Assembly (NCBI GenBank): GCA_003447545.1
Contig: DLYX01000174.1
Location: forward strand, 1 to 16,402
Source of the DNA: Deltaproteobacteria bacterium
Lineage (GTDB): Bacteria > Desulfobacterota > Binatia > UBA12015
Direction of reading: 5' to 3'
DNA length: 16,402 nucleotides
The translations under genes and the position numbers were made by a program. Shown here piece after piece: positions 1 through 7,223 of this stretch. The notes under the pieces are model-generated. The model saw only the letters and a list, made by a program, of their open reading frames with translations. It was not told where the DNA came from and made no database searches. Position 1 is the stretch's first letter, and each line of letters opens with the position of its first letter.

Positions 1-171
1 CGCGGCAATTTTTCGATGGGGCTGAACGATCAAACGATCTTCCCCGAGATTGATATCGACAAAGTCGACAAAGTGAAGGGGATGACGATCACCGTCGTCA
101 CCACAGCGAGAACGGATAGCGAGGGCCTCGCCCTTCTTCGTGCGCTGGGTATGCCCTTCCGAAAGAATTAG
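1..171 (+). CDS. rplE: Large-subunit ribosomal protein L5, 3' end only
   Basis: The gene is cut by the window start; the last 56 codons are visible in frame 1 and end at TAG (169-171). The visible peptide carries the L5 carboxy-terminal signature: NFSMGL, then FPEIDIDKV, then [10 protein letters not shown], and the end [13 protein letters not shown]5 binds 5S rRNA and the central protuberance of the 50S subunit and contacts P-site tRNA. It is followed after 15 nt by rpsN, the usual spc-operon order. No start or upstream control can be assessed here. Confidence 0.95.
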   Translation, partial: RGNFSMGLNDQTIFPEIDIDKVDKVKGMTITVVTTARTDSEGLALLRALGMPFRKN

Positions 172-186
172 AGGCGGAAAAGCGCG

Positions 187-372
187 ATGGCCAAGACCTC
201 GATGCGAATCAAAGCGGCTCGAACTCCAAAGTTCGCGGTACGCAGTTATAATCGCTGCCTGTCCTGCGGGAGACCCCGCGGTGTTTACAGGAAATTCAAA
301 CTTTGCAGGATCTGCCTGCGCCAATTGGCGCTGCGCGGCGAGATTCCGGGCATGACCAAGGCGAGCTGGTAG
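187..372 (+). CDS. rpsN: Small-subunit ribosomal protein S14, zinc-binding short form
   Basis: This 61-residue protein is the short S14 (often called rpsZ or type Z), which sits in the head of the 30S subunit near the decoding region. Two CXXC pairs, C24/C27 and C40/C43, form the zinc ribbon, with the core [14 protein letters not shown] between them. The carboxy-terminus IPGMTKASW is the family-typical end. The long zinc-free form found in E. coli is about 100 residues. The ATG at 187 follows a purine-rich stretch (AGGCGGAAAAG) right after the rplE stop. A second in-frame Met at residue 6 is less likely because MAKTS matches the family start. The gene lies between rplE and rpsH, as expected for spc. 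Confidence 0.97.
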   Translation: MAKTSMRIKAARTPKFAVRSYNRCLSCGRPRGVYRKFKLCRICLRQLALRGEIPGMTKASW

Positions 373-393
373 CTCGGTAGTTGGAGGGTTTCG

Positions 394-789
394 ATGCTTA
401 CAGATCCGATAGCAGATTTACTGACACGCATTCGTAATGCATGTCAGGCTCGTAAGGAAAGAGTGGATATCCCGTACTCCCGCATCAAGGAGAATTTGTC
501 CAAAGTGCTGGTGCGAGAAGGGTATCTCAAGGACGTGACGACCGTTGGCGAGGGCGTGCAGCGCCAGATTCGTCTGGGCTTGGTTTACGGTGCCGATCGC
601 AAGCCGGTAATCACGGGACTCGAAAGGCGCAGCAAGCCAAGTCTGCGGGTATACGTTGGCGCAGCAGATGCACCGCGCGTACGCGGCGGCCTGGGTGTAA
701 GTATTTTGTCAACGCCTCAGGGCTTGATCACCGACCGGGAAGCGCGTGCGCGCAAGGTCGGTGGCGAGGTGCTTTGCGCCGTCTGGTAG
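394..789 (+). CDS. rpsH: Small-subunit ribosomal protein S8
   Basis: The protein is 131 residues, the normal S8 length. It opens with [16 protein letters not shown], the conserved amino-terminal helix. It ends with the 16S rRNA-binding carboxy-terminal block: [20 protein letters not shown] followed by [10 protein letters not shown]8 is a primary 16S rRNA binder in the 30S platform. In E. coli it also represses spc-operon translation by binding the L5 region of the mRNA; whether that holds here cannot be told from this window. The ATG at 394 is preceded by a strong Shine-Dalgarno GGAGGG at 383-388, five bases away. Confidence 0.97.
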   Translation: MLTDPIADLLTRIRNACQARKERVDIPYSRIKENLSKVLVREGYLKDVTTVGEGVQRQIRLGLVYGADRKPVITGLERRSKPSLRVYVGAADAPRVRGGLGVSILSTPQGLITDREARARKVGGEVLCAVW

Positions 790-833
790 ACGGACGCAAG
801 CATCATCGGACCTGAGGGTCAGGAAGGAAGATC

Positions 834-1376
834 ATGTCTAGGGTGGGTAGACTTCCCATAAGCGTACCAGACGGAGTGACTGTTTCGATCGGAGACGGTT
901 CTGTCGGTGTAAAAGGCTCCCGAGGGGAGTCCGCAATCGCAATTCCGGAACAGCTGACCGTGGAGCAGGCGGACGGCAAGGTTGTTGTAAAGCGTGAGGG
1001 CGAAAGCCGTCAGGAACGCTCGTTACACGGCTTGCTGCGAGTTCTCATCGCGAATGCCGTGACCGGTGTCAGTCAGGGATTTACCCGGGTTCTGGAGATC
1101 AACGGAGTTGGTTTCCGCGCCGAATTGAAGGGGGATACCATCCTCTTCAATCTCGGTTTCTCGCACCCGATCCTGTTCCAGTTGCCCGATGGCGTAAAGG
1201 CGAAGATCGACAAGCAGACGTTGATCACGCTCGATGGACCTGATCGTCAGGTTCTGGGCCAGACCGCGGCGCAAATTCGTGAACTTCGTCCGCCGGAGCC
1301 CTACAAGGGCAAGGGTATCAAGTACGCAGAAGAACGCGTGCGTCGCAAAGCCGGTAAGGCCGGCGCAGCAGCCTAA
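834..1376 (+). CDS. rplF: Large-subunit ribosomal protein L6
   Basis: L6 is 180 residues here, close to the usual 176-180, and consists of two tandem RNA-binding folds. The start MSRVGRLPISVPDGV is characteristic. The second half carries LDGPDRQVLGQTAAQIRELRPPEPYKGKGIKY split across residues of about 133-165, the conserved motif that contacts 23S rRNA helix 97 near the sarcin-ricin loop and the factor-binding site. The ATG at 834 follows AGGAAGG (821-827). A five-base palindrome (CCTGA/TCAGG, 811-823) touches this ribosome binding site but is too short to interpret. The gene sits between rpsH and rplR as in nearly all bacteria. Confidence 0.97.
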   Translation: MSRVGRLPISVPDGVTVSIGDGSVGVKGSRGESAIAIPEQLTVEQADGKVVVKREGESRQERSLHGLLRVLIANAVTGVSQGFTRVLEINGVGFRAELKGDTILFNLGFSHPILFQLPDGVKAKIDKQTLITLDGPDRQVLGQTAAQIRELRPPEPYKGKGIKYAEERVRRKAGKAGAAA

Positions 1377-1388
1377 CGGAGAATTTTG

Positions 1389-1757
1389 ATGTTAAAGGGA
1401 ATCAGTAGACCCCGTCGTCTTCTCCGGAAGGCGCGTGTTCGCAAGAAAGTACAGGGGACGGAGGCCAGACCCAGGCTCACCGTCTTCCGCAGTTCCAATC
1501 ATATCTATGCGCAGGTGATCTCGGACGATCCCATGAGTCGCACCTTGGCGGCAGCTTCCACGCTCTCGCCAGAGCTGAAAGACAAGCTTTCTTTCGCCGG
1601 AAACCGGGATGCGGCTCGTGAAGTCGGATCTCTGGTTGCCAAGAAAGCTCTCGATGCGGGAATCAAGAAGGTCGTTTTCGACCGAAACGGATTCCTCTAC
1701 CATGGACGCGTTCGTATGCTGGCGGAAGCCGCACGCGAAGCTGGCCTCGAATTTTGA
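1389..1757 (+). CDS. rplR: Large-subunit ribosomal protein L18
   Basis: The product is 122 residues from the ATG at 1389. A TTG directly in front (1386) would add one residue, but the ATG lies seven bases after GGAG (1378-1381) and gives [20 protein letters not shown], so I take the ATG. L18 binds 5S rRNA together with L5 in the central protuberance. Family features are [18 protein letters not shown] near residue 28 and the end [26 protein letters not shown] (written in two parts in the family: FDRNGF, then YHGRV and a terminal GLEF). It lies between rplF and rpsE, normal spc order. Confidence 0.96.
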   Translation: MLKGISRPRRLLRKARVRKKVQGTEARPRLTVFRSSNHIYAQVISDDPMSRTLAAASTLSPELKDKLSFAGNRDAAREVGSLVAKKALDAGIKKVVFDRNGFLYHGRVRMLAEAAREAGLEF

Positions 1758-1786
1758 GCCGCGCGGGAACTCAGGAGTAGACCAAA

Positions 1787-2305
1787 GTGCAGGTTGGCGT
1801 TAGCGATCGTATCGACCCCGAGGGGCTCGATCTCAAAGAAAAAGTTGTTCACATTAACCGCGTGGCCAAGGTCGTGAAGGGTGGCCGTCGATTCCGTTTC
1901 GGCGCCCTCGTTGTGGTCGGTGACGGAGCCGGGCATGTCGGCTTTGGTGTGGGCAAGGCAAAGGAAGTTCCTGAAGCGATTCGCAAGGGGATTGACCGGG
2001 CCAAGAAATCTCTCATCAAAGTTCCTCTGCGTGAAGGCACGATTCCTTTCGGAATCGTCGGCCGTTACGGCGCGGGGAAGGTGATGATGCGTCCTGCGGG
2101 ACCAGGTACCGGCGTCATCGCTGGTGGCGGCGTCCGTGCGGTTGTGGAAGCAGCCGGCGTTCAGGATGTTCTGACCAAATGTATCGGGTCGAACAATCCG
2201 CACAATATGGTTCGCGCGACCGTCGAGGCTTTCGTGAACCTGCGGTCTCCCGAGGAAGTGGCTGAGGCTCGTGGCAAGCAGCTCGCTGAGCTCGATATCG
2301 CCTGA
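1787..2305 (+). CDS. rpsE: Small-subunit ribosomal protein S5
   Basis: This 172-residue protein contributes to decoding accuracy at the back of the 30S subunit, next to S4 and S8. The amino-terminal double-stranded-RNA-binding fold is seen in [17 protein letters not shown], then [17 protein letters not shown]. The carboxy-terminal domain holds [17 protein letters not shown] and [16 protein letters not shown]. The start is GTG at 1787, nine bases after AGGAG (1773-1777). Its usual assembly neighbour S4 is missing from the alpha operon downstream (see 7089-7184), so S5 must rely on S4 made from another locus. No truncation or frameshift is seen. Confidence 0.96.
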   Translation: MQVGVSDRIDPEGLDLKEKVVHINRVAKVVKGGRRFRFGALVVVGDGAGHVGFGVGKAKEVPEAIRKGIDRAKKSLIKVPLREGTIPFGIVGRYGAGKVMMRPAGPGTGVIAGGGVRAVVEAAGVQDVLTKCIGSNNPHNMVRATVEAFVNLRSPEEVAEARGKQLAELDIA

Positions 2306-2334
2306 TTCGGAACTACGGGAAGGACTGAAAAACC

Positions 2335-2592
2335 ATGGCGGCAAAAGGAAAAGTTCGGCGTCTGCGAATCGAGGATCTCGTCCGACGAATGAACCAGGAC
2401 GACGAGTCTGCCGATCGGAGCTGGAAGGTCACTCTGAGCGGTAGCGAGATTGGCGGGACGCAGAGCCAGAGAGCAACTTTGCGTGGGCTCGGGCTGCGCA
2501 AGCGCGGCTCGTCCGCAGTTGTCAAAGATTCGCAGCCAGCTCGTGGCCGCATTCGCACGGTGGCCCATTTGGTCGCGGTGGAGGAAGTCTGA
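2335..2592 (+). CDS. rpmD: Large-subunit ribosomal protein L30, with amino-terminal extension
   Basis: Residues from about 29 to 85 match L30: WKVTLSGSEIGG, QRATLRGLGLRKRGS, then RGRIRTVAHLVAVEEV. L30 is a small 23S rRNA-binding protein and is absent from many lineages, so its retention is informative. The protein is 85 residues instead of about 60; the extra 25 or so are basic then acidic (MAAKGKVRRLRIEDLVRRM...). The ATG at 2335 is ten bases after GGGAAGGA (2317-2324), which supports the long form. The internal ATG at 2389 has no good Shine-Dalgarno. One base separates its stop from rplO, so the two are probably translated together. Confidence 0.93.
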   Translation: MAAKGKVRRLRIEDLVRRMNQDDESADRSWKVTLSGSEIGGTQSQRATLRGLGLRKRGSSAVVKDSQPARGRIRTVAHLVAVEEV

Positions 2593-2593
2593 A

Positions 2594-3037
2594 ATGGATC
2601 TCTCAAATTTAAGACCCTCCGCGGGTTCCTCCAAGAATCGCAAACGCGTTGGTCGTGGCCAGGGCTCCGGCTTGGGCAAGACGGCTGGCCGTGGTCACAA
2701 GGGCAGCAAATCTCGCGCGGGTGGCAGCACGAAAGTGGGCTACGAAGGCGGACAGATGCCGCTGCATCGTCGCTTGCCCAAGCGTGGTTTCTACAACCCC
2801 TTTCGCACCGAATACGAAGTCGTGAATCTCTCCGGCCTTACCGCTTTCGAGGCGGGCAGTGTCGTGGACCCGGCAGCCCTGCGTGCCGCAGGACTGGTCC
2901 GGAATACGAATATGCCGGTGAAGATTCTGGCCAAGGGATCAATTGATCGCAAGCTCACCGTGAAGGCTCAAGGCTTCAGCGGCGCAGCCCGGAAAGCGAT
3001 CGAGGCTCAGGGTGGCGAGGTCGAGGTTCTAGCGTGA
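2594..3037 (+). CDS. rplO: Large-subunit ribosomal protein L15
   Basis: The product is 147 residues, typical for L15, a 23S rRNA-binding protein needed late in 50S assembly. The start [20 protein letters not shown] and the following glycine-rich basic tail [20 protein letters not shown] are diagnostic. The globular carboxy-terminal part holds [18 protein letters not shown] and [21 protein letters not shown] choose ATG 2594 over in-frame upstream starts that run through rpmD, because it matches the family start and lies one base after the rpmD stop, with GGAGGAAG at the rpmD end as ribosome binding site. Its stop overlaps the secY GTG by four bases (GTGA, 3034-3037). Confidence 0.97.
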   Translation: MDLSNLRPSAGSSKNRKRVGRGQGSGLGKTAGRGHKGSKSRAGGSTKVGYEGGQMPLHRRLPKRGFYNPFRTEYEVVNLSGLTAFEAGSVVDPAALRAAGLVRNTNMPVKILAKGSIDRKLTVKAQGFSGAARKAIEAQGGEVEVLA

Positions 3038-4344
3038 CTACCGGGTTCTCCAATGCGCTGCGTGTTGAGGAGCTGAAGAAACGCCTTCTCTTCACAGCGG
3101 GGATGATGGCTGTCTACCGCATCGGTGTGGCCATCCCGACGCCGGGAATTGACGGTGCGGCGATGCAGTCGTTTTTTCAAGCGGCTGCCAATGATGTCTT
3201 CGGATTGGTGAACCTGTTTTCGGGTGGTGCTCTGGAGAGATTCTCCATTTTTGCGCTGGGAATCATGCCCTACATCAGCGCCTCCATCATTATCCAATTG
3301 CTTACCGTAGTCGTGCCGACTCTTGAGAACCTCAAGAAAGAGGGCGAGGCCGGGCGCCGCAAGATCACGCAATATACGCGTTATGGCACGGTCGTTCTGG
3401 CGCTGATTCAATCGATGTTTATCAGCGTCGGTCTGGAGCAGATCCAGACACCTGGTGGTGGAGGGGTTGTTTTCGAACCCGGTTGGTCCTTCCGCCTCAT
3501 GAGCATGGTCACTTTGACCGCGGGCACAGCCTTTATCATGTGGCTTGGCGAGCAGGTGACCGAGCGCGGTATCGGAAACGGAATCTCGCTTGTGATCTTC
3601 GCCGGCATCGTATCCTCCTTGCCGTCCGCTGCGACTTCAACCTTCCAATTCATGAATGAGGGCGAGCTCAGCCTGTTCACGGTAATCGGCCTGCTTCTTT
3701 TCATGATTCTGACCGTTGGCGCCATCATTTATATGGAACGAGGCCAGAGACGGATTCCCGTTCAATACGCCAAGCGCGTCGTGGGTCGACGTCAGTATGG
3801 CGGCCAATCCTCTCATTTGCCTCTGAAGATCAACACAGCAGGCGTGATTCCCCCGATTTTTGCCTCATCATTGCTGATTTTCCCGGGGACCATCGCGAGC
3901 TTTGTGGAGCACCCGATTGCCGGTCAGGTCGCTGATGCGCTGCAACCCGGAAGCTGGATCTACAATATCGTTTACGTCGGGTTGATCGTCTTTTTCTGCT
4001 ACTTCTACACAGCGGTGACCTTCGACCCTGTCGAGGTGGCGGACAATATGAAGAAGGTCGGCGGCTACATTCCCGGCATTCGTCCAGGGTCCAAGACGGC
4101 CGAGTTCATCGATCGGATTCTCACACGAATCACGCTGGGCGGTGCTATCTACATATCCGCTGTCTGTGTCTTGCCGACGGTGCTGATTCAGCAATTCAAC
4201 GTCCCGTTCTTCTTTGGAGGAACCGCGTTGCTCATTGTCGTTGGCGTGGCGCTGGACACGGTTGGGCAGATGGAAACCCATCTATTGACGCGCAACTATG
4301 ACGGCTTCATGAAGGGCGGACGTATCCGCGGGCGGCGCGGCTAG
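3034..4344 (+). CDS. secY: Preprotein translocase channel subunit SecY
   Basis: SecY forms the protein-conducting channel of the SecYEG translocon in the inner membrane. The 436-residue product has the usual ten hydrophobic segments, beginning near residue 20. Recognisable blocks are [10 protein letters not shown] after the first segment, [20 protein letters not shown] (about 61-80) leading into helix 2, [20 protein letters not shown] (100-119), [17 protein letters not shown] (170-186), and the ribosome-facing loop [15 protein letters not shown] (243-257). The conserved [20 protein letters not shown] (331-350) precedes the last helices. The start is GTG, overlapping the rplO stop as GTGA, which suggests translational coupling. 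adk follows after 12 nt. secE and secG are not in the window. Confidence 0.97.
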   Translation: MTTGFSNALRVEELKKRLLFTAGMMAVYRIGVAIPTPGIDGAAMQSFFQAAANDVFGLVNLFSGGALERFSIFALGIMPYISASIIIQLLTVVVPTLENLKKEGEAGRRKITQYTRYGTVVLALIQSMFISVGLEQIQTPGGGGVVFEPGWSFRLMSMVTLTAGTAFIMWLGEQVTERGIGNGISLVIFAGIVSSLPSAATSTFQFMNEGELSLFTVIGLLLFMILTVGAIIYMERGQRRIPVQYAKRVVGRRQYGGQSSHLPLKINTAGVIPPIFASSLLIFPGTIASFVEHPIAGQVADALQPGSWIYNIVYVGLIVFFCYFYTAVTFDPVEVADNMKKVGGYIPGIRPGSKTAEFIDRILTRITLGGAIYISAVCVLPTVLIQQFNVPFFFGGTALLIVVGVALDTVGQMETHLLTRNYDGFMKGGRIRGRRG

Positions 4345-4356
4345 GTCGGATCCCAA

Positions 4357-5019
4357 GTGGCTGAGCACGGATTGCAATTGGTACTGCTGGGTCCTCCGGG
4401 AGCCGGCAAAGGTACCCAGGCTGATCTTCTGATTCAGAAGATCGTCATTCCCCATATCTCGACGGGGGATATTCTGCGATCCGAGGCTTCCAGAGGTTCC
4501 AAGTTGGGCCTCGAGGCCCGGAGCCTGATGGACCACGGCAAACTGGTTCCCGATGGGTTGATGCTGGGCATCGTGCAGGCCCGGATCGAGCAACCTGATT
4601 GTGCTGACGGTTTCCTGCTGGATGGCTTTCCAAGATCCAAACCGCAGGCCGAGGGCCTCGAGTCGATCTTGCGAGGATCGGCGATGAAATTCCTTGCCGC
4701 CTGTCTCGACGTTCCCGGTGACGAAGTTGTGGGGCGTCTTTCCGGTCGCCGTACCTGCCGCGAATGCGGTGCCATGTTTCACGTCGACTTCAGCCCTCCC
4801 AAGATCGCCGGTATCTGTGATCGCTGTTCCGGAGAGCTCTACCAGCGTGACGATGATCATGAAGAAGTGATCCAGGCGCGGCTGGAAATCTACCGCAAGG
4901 AAACTGAGCCACTTCTCGAATTTTACGAAAGCCGCGGGCAGTTGGTGAAGGTCGACGGTACAGGTTCGGCTCCTGAGGTCGCCGCCAGGCTGTTTCCTGC
5001 CTTGAGTGAACGCTTATGA
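4357..5019 (+). CDS. adk: Adenylate kinase, zinc-lid type
   Basis: Adenylate kinase interconverts ATP plus AMP with two ADP in the cytoplasm. The P-loop GPPGAGKGT lies at residues 12-20, the AMP-binding block STGDILR at 35-41 and DGFPR at 89-93. The lid carries four cysteines, C134/C137 and C154/C157, the zinc-binding long-lid version also seen in many Gram-positive bacteria. Length is 220 residues, normal for the long form. The start is GTG with only a weak purine stretch upstream (AGGTCGGA), giving seven residues before the first strand; a TTG at 4372 is a possible alternative. Its stop overlaps the map start as ATGA (5016-5019). The secY-adk-map order is widely conserved. Confidence 0.97.
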   Translation: MAEHGLQLVLLGPPGAGKGTQADLLIQKIVIPHISTGDILRSEASRGSKLGLEARSLMDHGKLVPDGLMLGIVQARIEQPDCADGFLLDGFPRSKPQAEGLESILRGSAMKFLAACLDVPGDEVVGRLSGRRTCRECGAMFHVDFSPPKIAGICDRCSGELYQRDDDHEEVIQARLEIYRKETEPLLEFYESRGQLVKVDGTGSAPEVAARLFPALSERL

Positions 5020-5780
5020 TCGTCCTTCGCCGTCAGGAAGAGGTTGAGGTGATTCGTTCGGCCTGTCGGACCGTGGGTGAAATTCTTCAACGTTTACGGG
5101 AAGAAGTTCGTCCCGGTATTTCAACAGGAGAGCTCGACCGACTGGCTGAGGCCTGGACAAAAAAGGCAGGTGCAGAACCGGCCTTCAAAGGTTACACCGT
5201 AGGCGGGAAGACGTATCCCTCAACGCTTTGCGTATCCATTAACGAGGAAGTTGTTCACGGTATGCCCAGTGACCAGCGGATTCTGCAGGATGGGGATATT
5301 GTCGGACTGGATTTTGGCGTCATTCGTGGGGGTTATTACGGGGATGGCGCAATCACGATCCCGGTTGGGAAGGTGACGAGCGAAGCGGATGATTTGATCC
5401 GTATCACCTCTGAATCTCTGGATCGGGGCATTGAAAAACTCTGTATTGGAAACCGTATTCGCGATATTTCCGCAGCGATTCAGAAGCACGCGGAAGCCGG
5501 CGGTTACGGTGTAGTGAAGGATTTTGTGGGACACGGCATCGGCCAACGGCTGCATGAAGATCCCCAGGTACCGAATTACGTAAGCAGGGGTCAGAACCCG
5601 CGAATCAAGGAAGGCATGGTGCTCGCAATCGAGCCAATGGTCTGTCTGGGGACGTGGGAAGTGGATGTGCTCGAGGATGGATGGACCGCAGTGACGCGGG
5701 ACCGGAACATCGCCGCGCACTTTGAACATTCCGTAGCAGTGACGGCCAACGGGCCTGAAGTGCTGACGATAGCTGCATAA
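5016..5780 (+). CDS. map: Methionine aminopeptidase, type I
   Basis: This enzyme removes the initiator methionine from nascent proteins when the second residue is small. It is 254 residues with no amino-terminal extension, the standard type Ia size. All metal and catalytic residues are in place: H81 (VVHGMP), D99 (GLDFG), D110 (YYGDGA), H173 (GHGIG), E206 (AIEPM) and E237 (FEHSVAVT), two higher than the E. coli numbering throughout. The ATG overlaps the adk stop. infA follows after nine bases. Peptide deformylase, which acts before it, is not in the window. Confidence 0.97.
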   Translation: MIVLRRQEEVEVIRSACRTVGEILQRLREEVRPGISTGELDRLAEAWTKKAGAEPAFKGYTVGGKTYPSTLCVSINEEVVHGMPSDQRILQDGDIVGLDFGVIRGGYYGDGAITIPVGKVTSEADDLIRITSESLDRGIEKLCIGNRIRDISAAIQKHAEAGGYGVVKDFVGHGIGQRLHEDPQVPNYVSRGQNPRIKEGMVLAIEPMVCLGTWEVDVLEDGWTAVTRDRNIAAHFEHSVAVTANGPEVLTIAA

Positions 5781-5789
5781 GAGGCTGAT

Positions 5790-6008
5790 TTGCCCAGAGG
5801 CGAAGCAATTGAGGTTAACGGGACCGTGCAGGAGGCGCTGCCAAATGCCATGTTCCGTGTAACGCTCGAAAACGATCATAAGATTATTGCCCATATTTCG
5901 GGCAAAATGCGTAAACATTACATCAAGATTCTTCCTGGTGACAAAGTTACGGTGGAGCTTTCCCCCTATGACTTGAGCCGAGGTCGAATTACGTATCGAG
6001 CGAAATGA
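5790..6008 (+). CDS. infA: Translation initiation factor IF-1
   Basis: IF-1 binds the 30S A site during initiation. The product is 72 residues, the exact family length, with a single OB fold: [20 protein letters not shown], then [20 protein letters not shown], and the end [19 protein letters not shown]. The start is TTG at 5790, five bases after GAGG (5781-5784). [11 protein letters not shown] aligns residue for residue with the usual start of the family, so the TTG is well supported and no ATG is available. The stop codon forms an ATGA with an ATG at 6005 that is out of frame with rpmJ. Confidence 0.96.
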   Translation: MPRGEAIEVNGTVQEALPNAMFRVTLENDHKIIAHISGKMRKHYIKILPGDKVTVELSPYDLSRGRITYRAK

Positions 6009-6018
6009 GGGTGAAGTT

Positions 6019-6132
6019 TTGAAGGTTCGAGCATCAGTCAAGAAGATCTGTCCCAAATGCAAGGTCATTCGGAGGCAGGGAATCGTTCGGGTGATTTGCG
6101 AGAACCCGCGTCACAAGCAGCGTCAGGGTTAG
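6019..6132 (+). CDS. rpmJ: Large-subunit ribosomal protein L36, zinc form
   Basis: The 37-codon gene encodes [14 protein letters not shown], then a middle section, and the end [11 protein letters not shown], a near-perfect L36. The zinc ligands of the C-X2-C-X12-C-X4-H motif are C11, C14, C27 and H32. L36 is the smallest 50S protein and stabilises 23S rRNA near the peptidyl-transferase region. The start is TTG at 6019, seven bases after AGGG (6008-6011). Family alignment fixes this start because the conserved M-K-V-R begins exactly there. It lies between infA and rpsM, the usual place, and is short enough to be missed by length filters. Confidence 0.95.
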   Translation: MKVRASVKKICPKCKVIRRQGIVRVICENPRHKQRQG

Positions 6133-6145
6133 GGAGCGATTAGGC

Positions 6146-6529
6146 ATGGCACGTATTGCAGGAGTGGATCTTCCGCATAACAAGAGAGCAGAAATTGCTC
6201 TCACTTATATCTACGGGATTGGTCGGACGAGCGCGCAGCAGATCTGCGATGAGGCCGGCGTGGATCGTAGCAAGAATTCGGACGCTCTGAGCGAAGAAGA
6301 CCTCCAGAGTATCCGCAGCGTCATTGACGAGACCTACAAGGTCGAAGGCGACCTTCGTCGTGAAGTGACACTGAACATCAAAAGGTACGTCGAACTCGGT
6401 TGCTACCGTGGTTTGCGGCATCGACGCGGGCTGCCCGCGCGCGGCCAGCGCACCTCGACCAATGCAAGAACCCGCAAGGGACCGCGCCGTGCGATTGCCG
6501 GCAAGAAGCAGGCGCCCTCGAAGGGCTGA
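6146..6529 (+). CDS. rpsM: Small-subunit ribosomal protein S13
   Basis: S13 lies in the 30S head and makes intersubunit bridges B1a/B1b and contacts with P-site tRNA. The product is 127 residues. The start [20 protein letters not shown] and the helix-two-turn-helix [13 protein letters not shown] are typical. The basic carboxy-terminal tail contains [20 protein letters not shown] and [11 protein letters not shown], which reach toward the tRNAs. The ATG at 6146 follows AGGGAGCG, and L36 ends 13 nt upstream. In E. coli, S4 represses this operon at the rpsM leader; here the S4 gene is missing from the operon. Confidence 0.97.
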   Translation: MARIAGVDLPHNKRAEIALTYIYGIGRTSAQQICDEAGVDRSKNSDALSEEDLQSIRSVIDETYKVEGDLRREVTLNIKRYVELGCYRGLRHRRGLPARGQRTSTNARTRKGPRRAIAGKKQAPSKG

Positions 6530-6554
6530 GCCAATCCATCTGATTTGAGCGAAA

Positions 6555-6569
6555 GGGCCGTTCCGGCCC
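6555..6569 (+). other. Short GC-rich hairpin between rpsM and rpsK
   Basis: GGGCCG (6555-6560) and CGGCCC (6564-6569) pair perfectly around a three-base loop, TTC, in the 77-nt rpsM-rpsK gap. No U-run follows; an A-run comes about 13 nt later, so it is not an intrinsic terminator for the + strand. It could be an mRNA stability or processing element or chance in GC-rich DNA. Confidence 0.35.
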
Positions 6570-6606
6570 GACGCCTTTACGAAAAAAAAGCAGGGAGAAA
6601 GACCGA

Positions 6607-7080
6607 ATGTCGAATCCGGAAGATACTCCGGAAGCAGTCACCGAAGAAGCACCCGCCCCGGCGGCCGCTTCGGAAGAGACCGCTGCTGCATCTCCAGCCA
6701 CGGCTGCCCCCAAGCGCAAAAAGGGCAAGCGGATCGTGGCCGAAGGAGTGGTGCATATCCACTCCACTTTCAACAATACGATCGTCACCATCACTGATAC
6801 GCAAGGTGGAGCGATCTCGTGGGCAAGTGCAGGTTCCGTGGGCTTCAAGGGCTCACGAAAAGGCACTCCCTTCGCAGCCCAGTTAGCTGCGGAGAATGCG
6901 GCCAAGAAAGCTTCGGATCAGGGTATGCGATCCGTTCAGGTCCTGGTGAACGGACCCGGTGGTGGTCGAGAGCCTGCTTTGCGTTCCTTGCAGGGCGCCG
7001 GGTTTGCCATCACGGCAATCCGCGATGTTACGCCTATTCCGCATAATGGTTGTCGCCCCCCCAAGCGCAGACGCGTCTGA
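6607..7080 (+). CDS. rpsK: Small-subunit ribosomal protein S11, with acidic amino-terminal extension
   Basis: S11 lies in the 30S platform near the mRNA exit and the Shine-Dalgarno duplex. From residue about 40 the product is canonical: [53 protein letters not shown], and the end [19 protein letters not shown]. The protein is 157 residues against about 125-130 normally. The extra first 35 or so are rich in Ala, Glu, Pro and Thr, followed by the basic patch PKRKKGKR. The ATG at 6607 follows AGGGAG within about nine bases and no later Met lies before the core, so the extension looks genuine. The next gene should be rpsD; instead there is a 143-nt gap with an S4-like remnant before rpoA. Confidence 0.95.
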   Translation: MSNPEDTPEAVTEEAPAPAAASEETAAASPATAAPKRKKGKRIVAEGVVHIHSTFNNTIVTITDTQGGAISWASAGSVGFKGSRKGTPFAAQLAAENAAKKASDQGMRSVQVLVNGPGGGREPALRSLQGAGFAITAIRDVTPIPHNGCRPPKRRRV

Positions 7081-7088
7081 AGCGGTGA

Positions 7089-7184
7089 GACCGACCCAAG
7101 GGCAGAGTCAGAGTGCTATCGGAGCGCTCACCGACGACTCTGTCGATCAAGCAAACCTTCGTCGTTGAACTCTATTCGAATTAG
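7089..7184 (+). pseudogene. rpsD: Remnant of ribosomal protein S4 gene (carboxy-terminal tail only)
   Basis: The 143-nt gap between rpsK and rpoA is where rpsD normally lies, and no full S4 gene fits. One frame from 7089 to the TAG at 7182-7184 reads GRVRVLSERS, five residues, then I, and KQTFVVELYSN. This aligns without gaps to the end of S4 as I recall it from E. coli (PERS, five residues, then INEHLIVELYSK): ERS, the Ile, and VELYS are matched, and L/F and I/V are conservative. The reading frame is closed upstream by TGA at 7086-7088, there is no plausible start or ribosome binding site, and about 170 amino-terminal residues are gone. The conserved N-E after Ile has become K-Q and the last basic residue Asn, as expected for drift. 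I infer a deleted rpsD; an assembly collapse is the main alternative. Confidence 0.72.
7101..7144 (+). other. Two-part RNA hairpin in the rpsK-rpoA gap
   Basis: An outer nine-pair stem joins GGCAGAGTC (7101-7109) to GACTCTGTC (7136-7144), with one G-U pair. An inner seven-pair stem joins GAGTGCT (7111-7117) to AGCGCTC (7123-7129), with one G-U pair and a loop of ATCGG. One base on the 5' side and six (7130-7135) on the 3' side separate the stems. No U-run follows, so it is not an intrinsic terminator. It lies inside the S4-like remnant, so the pairing could be inherited from coding sequence by chance, or the structure could shape the mRNA ahead of rpoA. Confidence 0.45.
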
Positions 7185-7223
7185 CCGGGAGACCGGGACG
7201 AAAACGAAATCGGGAGAATCCAG

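Noticed and set aside
811..823. Small palindrome CCTGA-GGG-TCAGG before rplF
   Set aside because: Five pairs with a three-base loop next to a normal ribosome binding site is within chance.
6545..6886. A 113-codon plus-strand frame starting with TTG across the rpsM-rpsK gap
   Set aside because: It overlaps the start of rpsK out of frame and has no recognisable motif or ribosome binding site.
6959..7168. A 69-codon plus-strand frame covering the end of rpsK and most of the rpsK-rpoA gap
   Set aside because: Most of it is out-of-frame rpsK, and its tail is not in the frame that resembles S4.
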